Shown here piece after piece: positions 25,888-35,435 of a stretch of DNA of 64,000 bases. The stretch lies in assembly GCF_040881935.1 (NCBI RefSeq), contig NZ_JBBECH010000056.1:1-64000 (forward strand), written 5' to 3'. The translations under genes were made by a program, and so were the position numbers. The DNA is from Saccharospirillum sp040881935. Lineage in GTDB: Bacteria; Pseudomonadota; Gammaproteobacteria; Pseudomonadales; Natronospirillaceae. Within the stretch, counting starts at the first letter, position 1. Each line of letters starts with the position of its first letter. Below the pieces are notes generated by a model. It saw only the letters and a list, made by a program, of their open reading frames with translations. It did no database searches and had not been told where the DNA came from.

Positions 25888-27243
25888 ATGACACTGATAG
25901 CGGCAGACACACAGTATTTGGTCGTGGGCCTTGGGGTTACCGGGCTGTCGTGTGTCCGTTATTTGTCGGCACAGGGCAAGTTGTGCTCGGTGATCGACAG
26001 TCGGCAAACGCCGCCCGGGCTCGATACGCTGCGTGCGGAGTTTCCGGACATCGAAGTCACTCTGGGTGGCTTTGATGCCGATGTCATGATTCGCGCAGAC
26101 GTACTGGTGATGAGCCCGGGTGTGCCGCTATCGACGCCTGCTGTCCAAGCCGCACTGGCCAATGGCGTTCGGTTGAGTAGTGACATTGAGCTGTTTTGTC
26201 AGGCGCACCAGGGGCGTACGGTGCTGATCACAGGTTCCAACGCCAAATCGACCGTGACCAGTTGGGTGGCTGACGTTGCCCGGCACGCGGGAATGTCCCA
26301 CGTTGTCGGTGGCAATCTTGGTCAGCCAGCGTTGACCTTGCTGGATCAACCGGTTGATCTGGCGATTCTGGAGCTGTCGAGTTTTCAGCTTGAACTGGTC
26401 GGGCCATTGCGCGCTGATGTGGCCACGGTGCTGAACGTATCCGAAGACCATCAAGACCGTTACCCAAGCTTTGCGGCCTACCAGCAAACCAAGCAGCGCA
26501 TTTATTTTGGCTGCCGCCACGCTGTTTTTAACCGGGACGATCCTTTGACCGCACCGTTGTTACCGAGCGGCGTTGCTCAAACGTCTTTTGGTCTGGGTCA
26601 GCCCGATCTGAAGCAGTTTGGGGTTCTGGAGCGCGATGGCGAGGCCTGGCTGGCTCGTGGTCAGGAAGCCTGGCTTAAGGCGAGCGAGGTTGCGTTGCCT
26701 GGCCGCCATAATCGTAATAATGCGCTGGCTGTTATGGCGCTGGCCGATGTCATAGGCCTCGACCATGACGCCATTGTCGCCTCATTGCGTCAGTTCAAAG
26801 GCTTGCCGCACCGCTGTGAACCGGTCGGGTCGATCAACGGCGTTCAGTTTGTGAATGACTCGAAAGGCACCAATGTGGGCGCTACCCTGGCGGCCGTGGA
26901 GGGCCTGGGCCGGGACCATCCGGGGCGTCTGATTCTATTGCTCGGTGGCCAGGGTAAAGGCGCTGATTTTAGCCCGCTGCGGGGGCCGGTCGCACAGTTG
27001 TGCAAGTCGTCCTGGGTATTTGGTCAGGATCAGGCGCAGATCGTAGCGGCACTGGCGGTCGGGGATCAGGGTGGCAGCGTGTACTGCGTGGAGACAATGG
27101 AACAGGCATTGGCCGGAGCCGAGGCCGAGTCCGTTGCTGGCGACATTGTTCTGCTGTCGCCCGCCTGTGCCAGTTTCGATCAGTTCAACGATTTTCAGCA
27201 TCGGGGTGATGTCTTCCGGTCCTGGGTGGAGGCGCGCCTATGA
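25888..27243 (+). CDS. murD: UDP-MurNAc-L-alanine:D-glutamate ligase
   Basis: Adds D-Glu to UDP-MurNAc-L-Ala. It has 451 residues with the three Mur-ligase domains: an N-terminal UDP-binding domain (YLVVGLGVTGLSCVRYL), the central ATPase, and a C-terminal domain from about 305. The P-loop reads ITGSNAKSTVTSW, with alanine where most Mur ligases have glycine before the lysine; related proteins with this form are known to me from Pseudomonas, so it is probably functional. The stop overlaps ftsW. Confidence 0.96.
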   Translation: MTLIAADTQYLVVGLGVTGLSCVRYLSAQGKLCSVIDSRQTPPGLDTLRAEFPDIEVTLGGFDADVMIRADVLVMSPGVPLSTPAVQAALANGVRLSSDIELFCQAHQGRTVLITGSNAKSTVTSWVADVARHAGMSHVVGGNLGQPALTLLDQPVDLAILELSSFQLELVGPLRADVATVLNVSEDHQDRYPSFAAYQQTKQRIYFGCRHAVFNRDDPLTAPLLPSGVAQTSFGLGQPDLKQFGVLERDGEAWLARGQEAWLKASEVALPGRHNRNNALAVMALADVIGLDHDAIVASLRQFKGLPHRCEPVGSINGVQFVNDSKGTNVGATLAAVEGLGRDHPGRLILLLGGQGKGADFSPLRGPVAQLCKSSWVFGQDQAQIVAALAVGDQGGSVYCVETMEQALAGAEAESVAGDIVLLSPACASFDQFNDFQHRGDVFRSWVEARL

Positions 27244-28427
27244 CGGCTCAGGCGAATGCTTTGCCGTTGCTGTCCGGTCGTCTGGCCGTGGCCTACCAGC
27301 CTTTGTGGCAACCCGATCGAATGTTGCTGGGAACCAGCATGGCATTGTTGCTGATTGGTCTGGTGATGATCGGCTCGGCGTCCATCGACGTCAGTGAACA
27401 GACCTTTGGCGTGCCACATCACTTTGTGTTGCGCCACTTTATATACATGGTGCTTGGGTTGGGTCTTGCTTACCTGGTCAGCGCGGTGCCGATGCGTTTG
27501 TGGCAATCCTTCAGTTGGTTGCTGCTGGTGTTGGCCATGGTTCTGCTGGTGCTGGTGCTTATTCCGGGCATTGGCCGGGAAGTTAAGGGCAGCTGGCGCT
27601 GGATCGATCTGGGTCCGATAGGGTTTCAGCCCTCCGAGCTGGGCAAAGTTGCCATGATTCTGTATGTGGCCTCCTATCTGGTGCGGCGCCGTGACGAAGT
27701 TATCAATCGTCTGTCCGGGTTTGTGAAACCGTTATTGGTCATGTCGATCATGGTGGTCCTGCTGTTGCTGGAACCGGATTTCGGCACCGTGGTTGTGGTC
27801 ATTGGTACCATCCTCGGCATGCTGTTTCTGGGCGGCGTTAAAGCCGGGCAGTTTTTCCTGGCCGTGCTCGCCGCTGCAGGTGCCGTGACCCTGATGGCCT
27901 TTGCGCAGAGCTACCGGGTGCAACGACTGATGTCGTTCATGGACCCCTGGTCGGAAGAGAATGTCTATGGCAGTGGCTATCAGTTGACCCAGTCTTTAAT
28001 CGCCTTTGGCCGGGGCGAATGGTTCGGTGTTGGCCTGGGTAATTCCATGCAGAAACTGTTCTACCTGCCGGAAGCTCATAACGATTTTATTCTGGCCATT
28101 ATCGGTGAAGAGTTGGGCCTGGTCGGGGTCATGACCGTGCTGGCGCTGTTTACAGCACTCATCTACCGGATGTTTGCCATTGGTCGGCTGGCTGAACAAA
28201 AAGGGTATTTGTTTGGTGCCTTTGTCAGCTACGGCATCGCGATGCTGTTTTCAATCCAGATCTTTATCAACGTCGGCGTGAACACCGGCTTGCTGCCTAC
28301 CAAAGGGCTGACCTTGCCGTTTGTGAGTGCTGGTGGCACCAGTTTACTGGTTTGCATGGCGCTGGTGGCGCTGGTCAATCGCGTTTATGGCGAAACCTTG
28401 CGCATGAGCGCCAAGGGGGCTTCATGA
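27240..28427 (+). CDS. ftsW: Septal peptidoglycan glycosyltransferase FtsW
   Basis: SEDS-family polymerase that builds septal glycan strands from lipid II together with FtsI. It has 395 residues with about ten membrane helices. Family motifs: SWRWIDLGPIGFQPSELGKVAMILYVASY, GSGYQLTQSLIAFGRGEWFGVGLGNS, PEAHNDFILAIIGEELG and the C-terminal LPTKGLTLPFVSAGGTS. The soluble N-terminus of about 30 residues is normal. ATGA overlap with murD. Confidence 0.96.
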   Translation: MTAQANALPLLSGRLAVAYQPLWQPDRMLLGTSMALLLIGLVMIGSASIDVSEQTFGVPHHFVLRHFIYMVLGLGLAYLVSAVPMRLWQSFSWLLLVLAMVLLVLVLIPGIGREVKGSWRWIDLGPIGFQPSELGKVAMILYVASYLVRRRDEVINRLSGFVKPLLVMSIMVVLLLLEPDFGTVVVVIGTILGMLFLGGVKAGQFFLAVLAAAGAVTLMAFAQSYRVQRLMSFMDPWSEENVYGSGYQLTQSLIAFGRGEWFGVGLGNSMQKLFYLPEAHNDFILAIIGEELGLVGVMTVLALFTALIYRMFAIGRLAEQKGYLFGAFVSYGIAMLFSIQIFINVGVNTGLLPTKGLTLPFVSAGGTSLLVCMALVALVNRVYGETLRMSAKGAS

Positions 28428-29503
28428 AGCGGGTATTGATTATGGCGGGCGGTACCGGTGGGCATATCTTTCCCGCCATGGCCGTCGCCGAGGCGCTGCA
28501 GGAAGCGGGTTATGCCGTGAGCTGGCTGGGCGCACGCCGGGGCATGGAAATGACACTGGTGCCCAGGGCGGGTTATGACCTTCATGCTTTGTCGGTTTCG
28601 GCCTGGCAGGGTGGTGGCCTGATACGCAAGCTGCTGGCGCCACTGAACCTGATTCGTGCGTTGCTGCAAGCCTGGTCAGTGATGGGCCGGTTGCGCCCCG
28701 CTGTGGTTGTCGGTTTTGGTGGCTACGCCTCAGCTCCGGGTGGTTTGGCGGCCCTGATGCGGCGAGTGCCGCTGGTATTACATGAACAAAATGGCATTCC
28801 CGGTCTGACCAATGCGCGCCTTGCCGGGAGTGCTACCCGGGTATTACAGGCTTTTCCCGGCACCTTTACCGGTGATGTCGACGTTGTGGGTAACCCGGTG
28901 CGCCAAGCCTTGCTGGCACTGGCCGAACCGGTCCAGCGCGGCCTCGGCGGACATCGCCGTCTGAGAGTGCTGGTGATGGGTGGTAGCCAGGGCGCTCAGG
29001 CGCTGAACGAAGTGGTTCCCCGGGCGGTTGCTCAGTTGTCCCAGACGGCACGGCCTGAACTCTGGCATCAGGCGGGTCGTGACAAGGTTGAGGCGACCCT
29101 GGCCGATTATCACGCTGCCGGAGTCGACGGCAGCGTGGTCGAATTTATTGATGATATGGCCAGGGCCTATGCCTGGGCCGATCTGGTGGTTTGCCGCAGC
29201 GGTGCATCAACGGTGTCGGAACTGGCCGCCGTGGGTGCCTACAGCATTCTGGTGCCTTACCCCTGGCACCGGGACCGGCAGCAATACCGCAATGCGCAAT
29301 GGCTGGTGGATGAACAGGCCGCTGAATTGATTGACCAGGCGGACTTTACCGCTGCCTGGTTGGCGGAACGCCTGGCTTACTGGCACAGCCACCGAACAGA
29401 ATTGAAAGCCCGGGCCACGAACAGTTGGCGCTGTGGCATACGGGATTCCGCACACCGTGTGGTTTCCGTGATTAACGAATTGGCAGTGGAGAATGCGGCA
29501 TGA
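28424..29503 (+). CDS. murG: UDP-GlcNAc:lipid I N-acetylglucosaminyltransferase
   Basis: Peripheral inner-membrane GT28 enzyme that converts lipid I to lipid II. It has 359 residues. The start at MKRVLIMAGGTGGHIFPAMA (28424) overlaps the ftsW stop and has AAGGGGG upstream; earlier in-frame codons fall inside ftsW. Other motifs: VVGFGGYASAPGGLAAL, HEQNGIPGLTNARLA, and the acceptor/donor loop CRSGASTVSELAAVG. Complete. Confidence 0.97.
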   Translation: MKRVLIMAGGTGGHIFPAMAVAEALQEAGYAVSWLGARRGMEMTLVPRAGYDLHALSVSAWQGGGLIRKLLAPLNLIRALLQAWSVMGRLRPAVVVGFGGYASAPGGLAALMRRVPLVLHEQNGIPGLTNARLAGSATRVLQAFPGTFTGDVDVVGNPVRQALLALAEPVQRGLGGHRRLRVLVMGGSQGAQALNEVVPRAVAQLSQTARPELWHQAGRDKVEATLADYHAAGVDGSVVEFIDDMARAYAWADLVVCRSGASTVSELAAVGAYSILVPYPWHRDRQQYRNAQWLVDEQAAELIDQADFTAAWLAERLAYWHSHRTELKARATNSWRCGIRDSAHRVVSVINELAVENAA

Positions 29504-30945
29504 CACGCCTGGATCTGAACAACGAACAGGAATTCCCGATTCCCGAAATGCGCCGCATACGTCGCATTCACTTTATTGGCATCGGCGGCGTCGGCATGTG
29601 TGGCATCGCCGAGGTGTTGCACAACCAGGGCTATAACATCAGCGGGTCGGACCTGAAAGACAGTGTCACTACCGAACGGTTGGCTGCCATGGGCGTCACC
29701 GTCTTTATCGGTCACGACGAAAACAACGTTGCCGGTGCCGATGTCGTGGTTGTATCCAGCGCCATCAACCCGCTCAACCCGGAAGTAAAGTGGGCTCTGG
29801 ATCGCCGTATTCCTGTGGTTCGCCGGGCTGAAATGCTGGCCGAACTGATGCGCTACCGGCATGGCATTGCCATTGCGGGTGCCCACGGCAAAACCACGAC
29901 AACATCGCTGATGGCGTCGGTCATGGCCCAGGGTGGTTTTGACCCGACTTTTGTAATCGGTGGCAAGCTAAACAGTGCGGGCAGCAATGCCCGCCTGGGT
30001 ACGAGCCGCTATCTGGTAGCCGAAGCCGATGAAAGCGATGCGTCCTTCCTGCATCTGCAGCCGATGACGGCGGTCGTTACCAACATCGATGCCGATCATA
30101 TGGATACCTACGAGGGCGATTTCGAAAAGCTTAAGGACACCTACATCCAGTTTCTGCACAACCTGCCGTTTTACGGCCTGGCTGTGCTCTGCGCCGATGA
30201 TGAGCACATTCAGTCCATTCTGCCGCGCCTGTCGCGCCAGTTTGTGACCTACGGGCTGGGCTCAGACGCCGACTACCGGGCCGTGGATGTCCGTCAGATC
30301 AGCGGCCGCACTGAGTTCCGGGTGCACCGGCCAAGCGGGCATGAGCCGCTGGACATCGTGTTGCACATGCCCGGTATGCACAACGTGATGAATGCCTTGG
30401 CGGTGGTCGCAGTCACGACCGATGAAGGCATGACCGACGACGCCATTTGCCAGGGGTTGAATGGCTTTGAAGGGGTCGGTCGGCGGTTTCAGTTGCAGGG
30501 TGAATACCCGGTGCCCGGTGGTGAAGTGATGCTGGTCGACGATTATGGACATCATCCGCGTGAACTGGAAGTGACCTTCGATGCCATTCGCCAGGGCTGG
30601 CCGGACCGGCGACTGGTGGTGATGTTTCAACCGCATCGTTTTAGCCGCACACGTGATTTGTATGAAGACTTCGTCGATGTGTTGTCGAAGGTCGATGTGT
30701 TGCTGTTGCTGGATGTGTATCCGGCGGGTGAGGAGACCATTGCTGGTGCCGATGGCCGCAGCCTTAGCCGCAGCATTCGACTGCGTGGCCGGGTAGACCC
30801 GATTTTTATCGAACACAAAGAGAAAGTGCTGGAGATTTTGCCGGACGTACTGCATGCCGGTGACATCCTGTTGACGCAAGGTGCGGGTGATGTCGGGGCG
30901 TTATCGGCTGACATTGCCGCCGCAAAGCTGGGGTTCAAATCATGA
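29500..30945 (+). CDS. murC: UDP-N-acetylmuramate:L-alanine ligase
   Basis: Adds the first residue, L-Ala, to UDP-MurNAc. It has 481 residues. Motifs: RRIHFIGIGGVGMCGIAEVLHNQGY, ATP loop AIAGAHGKTTTTSLM, EADESDASFLHLQP, and DDYGHHPRELEVTFDA. It starts with ATGA overlap to murG and its own stop overlaps the ddl start. This is the Pseudomonas and E. coli order. Confidence 0.97.
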   Translation: MTRLDLNNEQEFPIPEMRRIRRIHFIGIGGVGMCGIAEVLHNQGYNISGSDLKDSVTTERLAAMGVTVFIGHDENNVAGADVVVVSSAINPLNPEVKWALDRRIPVVRRAEMLAELMRYRHGIAIAGAHGKTTTTSLMASVMAQGGFDPTFVIGGKLNSAGSNARLGTSRYLVAEADESDASFLHLQPMTAVVTNIDADHMDTYEGDFEKLKDTYIQFLHNLPFYGLAVLCADDEHIQSILPRLSRQFVTYGLGSDADYRAVDVRQISGRTEFRVHRPSGHEPLDIVLHMPGMHNVMNALAVVAVTTDEGMTDDAICQGLNGFEGVGRRFQLQGEYPVPGGEVMLVDDYGHHPRELEVTFDAIRQGWPDRRLVVMFQPHRFSRTRDLYEDFVDVLSKVDVLLLLDVYPAGEETIAGADGRSLSRSIRLRGRVDPIFIEHKEKVLEILPDVLHAGDILLTQGAGDVGALSADIAAAKLGFKS

Positions 30946-31901
30946 CTCGGGCGGTCATCGACAACAGTGCTGCAACCCTGCGTCGTTTCCCACGGGTAGG
31001 CGTGGTGTACGGAGGGCTGTCGGCTGAGCGCGACGTCGCTCTGGGCAGTGGCCGCACGGTAATCAGGGCGCTGAATGAAGCGGGATATCAGGTCGCAGAA
31101 CACGACGTTACTGGCCGCGCCGCGCTGATCAACTGGTTGCAAACCACTGAACTGGATGTGGTGTTCCCGGTACTGCACGGCCGCGGTGGGGAAGACGGTA
31201 CGCTGCAAGGTTTGCTGGAGTGGTTGGGCATTCCTTACGTCGGCAGCGGTGTGCTGGCCTCGGCGCTGGCTATGGATAAATTGCGCAGCAAGTGGGTGTT
31301 TGGCAGTGCCCAGATCGCCACGCCACCCTTTGCGGTGGTGCGCTCGGCCGAAGAATGCGCCGCTCTGGCCAACCAACTTGAATACCCGGTAATGGTGAAG
31401 CCGGTGCACGAGGGTTCGAGCATTGGCATGAGCCGGGTCGAGGATGCCTCTGGCCTGAGTGAAGCCTGCGCGCTGGCATTCCGGTTCGATACCGAAGTCA
31501 TGATCGAACAGTTTGTGATGGGTAAAGAATACACCGTAGCGGTAATCGGTGATCAGGCGTTGCCGGTCATTGGCCTGCAGCCAGCGTCCGGGTTTTATGA
31601 CTACAACGCCAAATATATTTCTGACGATACCCAGTATGCGTTGCCTTCGGGATTGTCGGAAGCGATGGAAGCAGAGGTACAAGCTCTCTCCATTAAAGCG
31701 TTCCAGGCGCTGGGCTGCCAGGGGTGGGGTCGGGTCGACCTGATGATGGACAGCGCCGGTCAGCCCTTTGTGCTGGAGGTAAACACCATTCCGGGCATGA
31801 CTGACCACAGCCTGGTGCCGAAAGCGTCGGTGGCGCATGGCTGGCCGCTGCCGAAGTTGATGCACCGCATTCTGGCGACGGTACCGGAGCAGCGGGCGTG
31901 A
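30942..31901 (+). CDS. ddl: D-alanine:D-alanine ligase (DdlB type)
   Basis: ATP-grasp enzyme that makes D-Ala-D-Ala for MurF. It has 319 residues. Motifs: GVVYGGLSAERDVALGSG, VFPVLHGRGGEDGTLQGLLE, PVMVKPVHEGSSIGM (ATP grip) and FVLEVNTIPGMTDHSLVPK. GFYDYNAKY carries the tyrosine typical of D-Ala rather than D-lactate specificity. It overlaps murC and ftsQ by four bases each. Confidence 0.96.
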   Translation: MTRAVIDNSAATLRRFPRVGVVYGGLSAERDVALGSGRTVIRALNEAGYQVAEHDVTGRAALINWLQTTELDVVFPVLHGRGGEDGTLQGLLEWLGIPYVGSGVLASALAMDKLRSKWVFGSAQIATPPFAVVRSAEECAALANQLEYPVMVKPVHEGSSIGMSRVEDASGLSEACALAFRFDTEVMIEQFVMGKEYTVAVIGDQALPVIGLQPASGFYDYNAKYISDDTQYALPSGLSEAMEAEVQALSIKAFQALGCQGWGRVDLMMDSAGQPFVLEVNTIPGMTDHSLVPKASVAHGWPLPKLMHRILATVPEQRA

Positions 31902-32686
31902 CGGATTATAAACGACGCGGTCAGGGCGCTGTGCCGCGCAAGCCCAGCAAGCCGCCACGCGACTGGCGGCGGGCATTGCGCCTTACTGCGCAGGCGCTGG
32001 GTGCTGGTTTGGTCATTGCGGTATTGGTTGTCGGTGGACGCTGGGTAGCGCATCAGGATCTGGCGCGGGATTGGCGCCCCATGGCCGTGACCACCTGGGA
32101 AGTGAATGAAATTCTGGTGTACGAAGACCGGGCGCGGCTGGACGCAGTGATGGAATCGTTTCGGGGCCGTAGCTTGCTGACCATCGCGCCGGGTGACGTG
32201 CAGCAAAGGCTGGAACAGCTGCCGTGGATTGCCGAGGTAAGCGTCACCAAAGCCTGGCCCGACCGGTTGCAACTGGCCGTCACCGAGCACGAACCGGTGG
32301 CACGCTGGAACGGGGATCAGGTGTTGAACAGCGACGGCGAGCCGTTGAGTCGCCCGGTAGCCGAGCTGGTATTGGCGGAATTGAATGGGCCGAATGCGGC
32401 CGCCAAGCGGGTGATGGAGCAGTACCTGCAGTTCAGCCGGGTATTTTCCGGTGCAGGCCAGCGGCTTAATGGTGTTCATATGCACCGTCGTGGTGCATGG
32501 ACGGTGACGCTGGACAGTGGCATCGAGGTCGAGTTGGGCTCCAAAGACATGCTGGCAAGAACACGTCGGGTGGTTGTGCTGCTGAATGCAGAGGGCGTAG
32601 CCCCCGACACGATTGAATACATTGATGCGCGGTATCCGAACGGTCTGGCCGTCGGGCACCGGGCATCTTCTGAACCATCGGTATGA
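31898..32686 (+). CDS. ftsQ: Cell division protein FtsQ
   Basis: 262 residues. A basic cytoplasmic N-terminus of about 30 residues (PRKPSKPPRDWRRALRL), one membrane helix at about 31-48, then a periplasmic POTRA domain (VNEILVYEDRARLDAVMESF to about 120) and the beta domain that meets FtsB and FtsL. The GTG start at 31898 overlaps the ddl stop. The ending IEYIDARYPNGLAVGH is typical. Confidence 0.95.
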   Translation: MTDYKRRGQGAVPRKPSKPPRDWRRALRLTAQALGAGLVIAVLVVGGRWVAHQDLARDWRPMAVTTWEVNEILVYEDRARLDAVMESFRGRSLLTIAPGDVQQRLEQLPWIAEVSVTKAWPDRLQLAVTEHEPVARWNGDQVLNSDGEPLSRPVAELVLAELNGPNAAAKRVMEQYLQFSRVFSGAGQRLNGVHMHRRGAWTVTLDSGIEVELGSKDMLARTRRVVVLLNAEGVAPDTIEYIDARYPNGLAVGHRASSEPSV

Positions 32687-32694
32687 GGTGAGAG

Positions 32695-33945
32695 ATGACA
32701 TCGCCGTTTCAGGGAAAATTGATCGTCGGTCTGGATATTGGCACATCCAAGGTCGTCGCTATCGTGGGTACGGTGACGGCCGAAGGCGGCATTGAAATTG
32801 TTGGCCTGGGGTCACACCCGTCTCGCGGTTTGAAAAAAGGGGTGGTGGTGAATATAGAGTCCACCGTCCAGAGTATTCAGCGCGCCGTTGAGGAAGCTGA
32901 ATTGATGTCTGGCTGCGACATACATTCTGTTTATGTCGGTATCGCGGGCAGTCACATCAGCAGCCTGAACAGCCATGGCATTGTTGCGATCAAGGAAAAG
33001 GAGGTGATCGAAGCCGACCTTGAGCGCGTGATCGATGCGGCCCAGGCCGTGGCCATTCCGGCTGACCAGCGGATTCTGCATATTTTGCCGCAGGAATACA
33101 TCATCGATTCCCAGGAGGGCATCAAAGAGCCGCTGGGTATGTGTGGTGTGCGTCTTGAAGCGAAAGTACATCTGGTGACCGGTGCCCAGAATGCGGTGCA
33201 GAACATCGATAAATGCGTACGCCGCTGTGGCCTGGAAGTAGACCAGATCATTCTCGAACAACTCGCCTCCGCCCAGGCCGTATTGACAGACGATGAGCGC
33301 GAACTGGGCGTTTGCCTGGTCGATATCGGTGGCGGCACCACCGACATGGCGATTTTCACCGAAGGTGCGATTCGTCACACCGCGGTGATTCCGATTGCCG
33401 GGGACCAGGTGACCAACGACATTGCGATGGCGTTTGCGACCCCGACCCAGCACGCCGAGGAGATCAAGATCAAATACGCCTGCGCGCTGTCTCAACTGGC
33501 CGGGGCGCACGAAACCATCAAGGTGCCGAGCGTGGGTGATCGCAGCGCGCGCGAACTGACCCGTCAGGCCCTGGCCGAAGTGGTAGAGCCGCGCTACGAG
33601 GAACTGTTCAACCTGATCAAGTCGGAACTGCGCCGTAGCGGCTTCGAAGACATGATTCCGGCCGGTATCGTACTGACGGGCGGCACGGCCAAGATGGAAG
33701 GCGCGGTGGAATTGGCCGAAGAGGTGTTTCATGTACCCGTCCGGCTGGCTTACCCGCAAAACGTGTCGGGCCTGTCGGATGTGGTTTCCAACCCGATACA
33801 CGCTACCGGCGTTGGCCTGCTGCAATACGGGTTGAAGCAACTCCAGGGTGGCAAACAACCGACCACTCGTGTGCGCAAGCAAGCTCAGGTGCCCAAAGAG
33901 AGCGCCTGGATTCGGTTTCGCAGCTGGATGGCTAATAATTTTTAA
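32695..33945 (+). CDS. ftsA: Cell division protein FtsA
   Basis: Actin-like ATPase that anchors FtsZ to the membrane. It has 416 residues. Motifs: LIVGLDIGTSKVVAIVG (phosphate 1), VCLVDIGGGTTDMAIF (phosphate 2), GIVLTGGTAKMEG (adenosine), and a C-terminal amphipathic helix ending WIRFRSWMANNF that binds the membrane. GAGGTGAGAG precedes the ATG. It is eight bases after ftsQ. Confidence 0.97.
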   Translation: MTSPFQGKLIVGLDIGTSKVVAIVGTVTAEGGIEIVGLGSHPSRGLKKGVVVNIESTVQSIQRAVEEAELMSGCDIHSVYVGIAGSHISSLNSHGIVAIKEKEVIEADLERVIDAAQAVAIPADQRILHILPQEYIIDSQEGIKEPLGMCGVRLEAKVHLVTGAQNAVQNIDKCVRRCGLEVDQIILEQLASAQAVLTDDERELGVCLVDIGGGTTDMAIFTEGAIRHTAVIPIAGDQVTNDIAMAFATPTQHAEEIKIKYACALSQLAGAHETIKVPSVGDRSARELTRQALAEVVEPRYEELFNLIKSELRRSGFEDMIPAGIVLTGGTAKMEGAVELAEEVFHVPVRLAYPQNVSGLSDVVSNPIHATGVGLLQYGLKQLQGGKQPTTRVRKQAQVPKESAWIRFRSWMANNF

Positions 33946-34118
33946 CCATGCTTTTTAACAGCCGCTCCGGTTGGTTCGCTGGAGCTGAAAAAGGACGGTT
34001 GCTGCATTCAGGTCGTTAAGTGGCAACCAAGACAGGACGACCTTCACACATTCAGGGCACAGACCTTTGGGTCTGAAACAACAATATCCATTCTTAAAAC
34101 AATGGAAGGAGCAGGAAA

Positions 34119-35318
34119 ATGAAACATTATGATCCGGAAGTAAACGGCGGTGATATGTTCACACTCGTCGACGAACAGCCGCAAAGTGCGGTTATAAAGG
34201 TGTTTGGTTGCGGCGGCGGCGGCGGTAACGCGGTGCGGCATATGTTGCAATCGCATATAGAAGGCGTTGAGTTCATTTGCGCCAACACCGATGCCCAGGC
34301 GTTGCGGGGCGTGGAAGCCACGACTCAGTTACAGTTGGGTAATGGCATCACCCGCGGGCTGGGCGCCGGTGCGAATCCGGACGTTGGCCGTCAGGCGGCG
34401 CTGGAAGACCGTGAGCGCATTGCTGAGGTGCTCAAGGGCGCGGACATGGTGTTCATCACTGCTGGCATGGGTGGCGGTACGGGTACCGGTGCAGCCCCAG
34501 TTGTAGCTGAAGTGGCCAAAGAACTGGGCATCCTGACCGTAGCCGTGGTTACCAAGCCGTTTCCGTTCGAAGGCCGCCGCCGGATGAAGGTCGCCAACGA
34601 CGGGCTGGACCTGTTGCGCGAACATGTTGATTCGCTGATCACCATCCCGAACGAGAAACTGCTGACCGTTTTGGGTAAGAATGTGACACTTTTGGAGGCT
34701 TTTTCCGAAGCCAATAATGTGCTCCTGAACGCAGTTCAGGGTGTTGCTGACCTGATCATACGTCCGGGTACCATCAACCTCGACTTCGCCGACGTCCGAA
34801 CTGTGATGTCTGAAATGGGTATGGCGATGATGGGCAGTGGTATCGCTTCGGGTGAAGACCGTGCCGTGCGCGCCGCTGAAATGGCGATTCGCAGCCCGCT
34901 GCTTGAAGATGTCGACCTGCATGGTGCCAAGGGCATCCTGGTAAACATCTCCGCTGGCGTTGATTTGGGACTGGACGAATTCACTCAGGTAGGCGATACC
35001 ATCGAAGAATTCGCTTCCGAAGATGCGACTGTAGTAGTTGGCACAGTTATTGATCCGGAATTGGGTGATGAAATACGTGTCACCGTGGTTGCGACTGGTA
35101 TAGGCCAGGCCGAAGCCATGGCAGCCAAGCCCAAAGTAGCGGTTGATAATACTCGCAAAGCCGATGGCAGCGTCGACTATAAAAAGCTCGACCGTCCAAC
35201 GGCCGTGCGTAATGCCAAGCCTGTGGAATCTGCGACAGAACAGAGCAAGCCTATGCGCAGCGCCAAAGACCTGGATTACCTCGATATTCCAGCCTTTTTA
35301 CGCCGTCAGGCTGACTGA
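34119..35318 (+). CDS. ftsZ: Cell division protein FtsZ
   Basis: Tubulin-like GTPase that forms the Z ring. It has 399 residues. The GTP signature GGGTGTG is at 118-124, FGCGGGGGNAVRHM near 29-42, and the T7 loop contains NLDFADVRTVM. A variable linker (about 325-380) leads to the C-terminal peptide LDYLDIPAFLRRQAD that binds FtsA, ZipA and MinC. GGAAGGAGCAGGAAA precedes ATG. The 173-base gap after ftsA may hold a separate promoter, though no strong one was seen. Confidence 0.98.
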   Translation: MKHYDPEVNGGDMFTLVDEQPQSAVIKVFGCGGGGGNAVRHMLQSHIEGVEFICANTDAQALRGVEATTQLQLGNGITRGLGAGANPDVGRQAALEDRERIAEVLKGADMVFITAGMGGGTGTGAAPVVAEVAKELGILTVAVVTKPFPFEGRRRMKVANDGLDLLREHVDSLITIPNEKLLTVLGKNVTLLEAFSEANNVLLNAVQGVADLIIRPGTINLDFADVRTVMSEMGMAMMGSGIASGEDRAVRAAEMAIRSPLLEDVDLHGAKGILVNISAGVDLGLDEFTQVGDTIEEFASEDATVVVGTVIDPELGDEIRVTVVATGIGQAEAMAAKPKVAVDNTRKADGSVDYKKLDRPTAVRNAKPVESATEQSKPMRSAKDLDYLDIPAFLRRQAD

Positions 35319-35435
35319 ATCTGTACAGAAATTGCGTATGTTCGATGTCAGGCTTCTGCTAGAATGCTTGCCTGATAAAATTGACGGTGTTGAGCCAGGA
35401 TTGACTGGCTGAACCATATAGTAGGATCGGAACGC

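Noticed and set aside
32812..33882. 356-codon minus-strand frame opposite ftsA
   Set aside because: Shadow of FtsA; no family resemblance and no start signal.
35332..35365. lpxC promoter (TTGCGT ... TAGAAT)
   Set aside because: Spacing is 22 bases, too long for a normal sigma-70 promoter.
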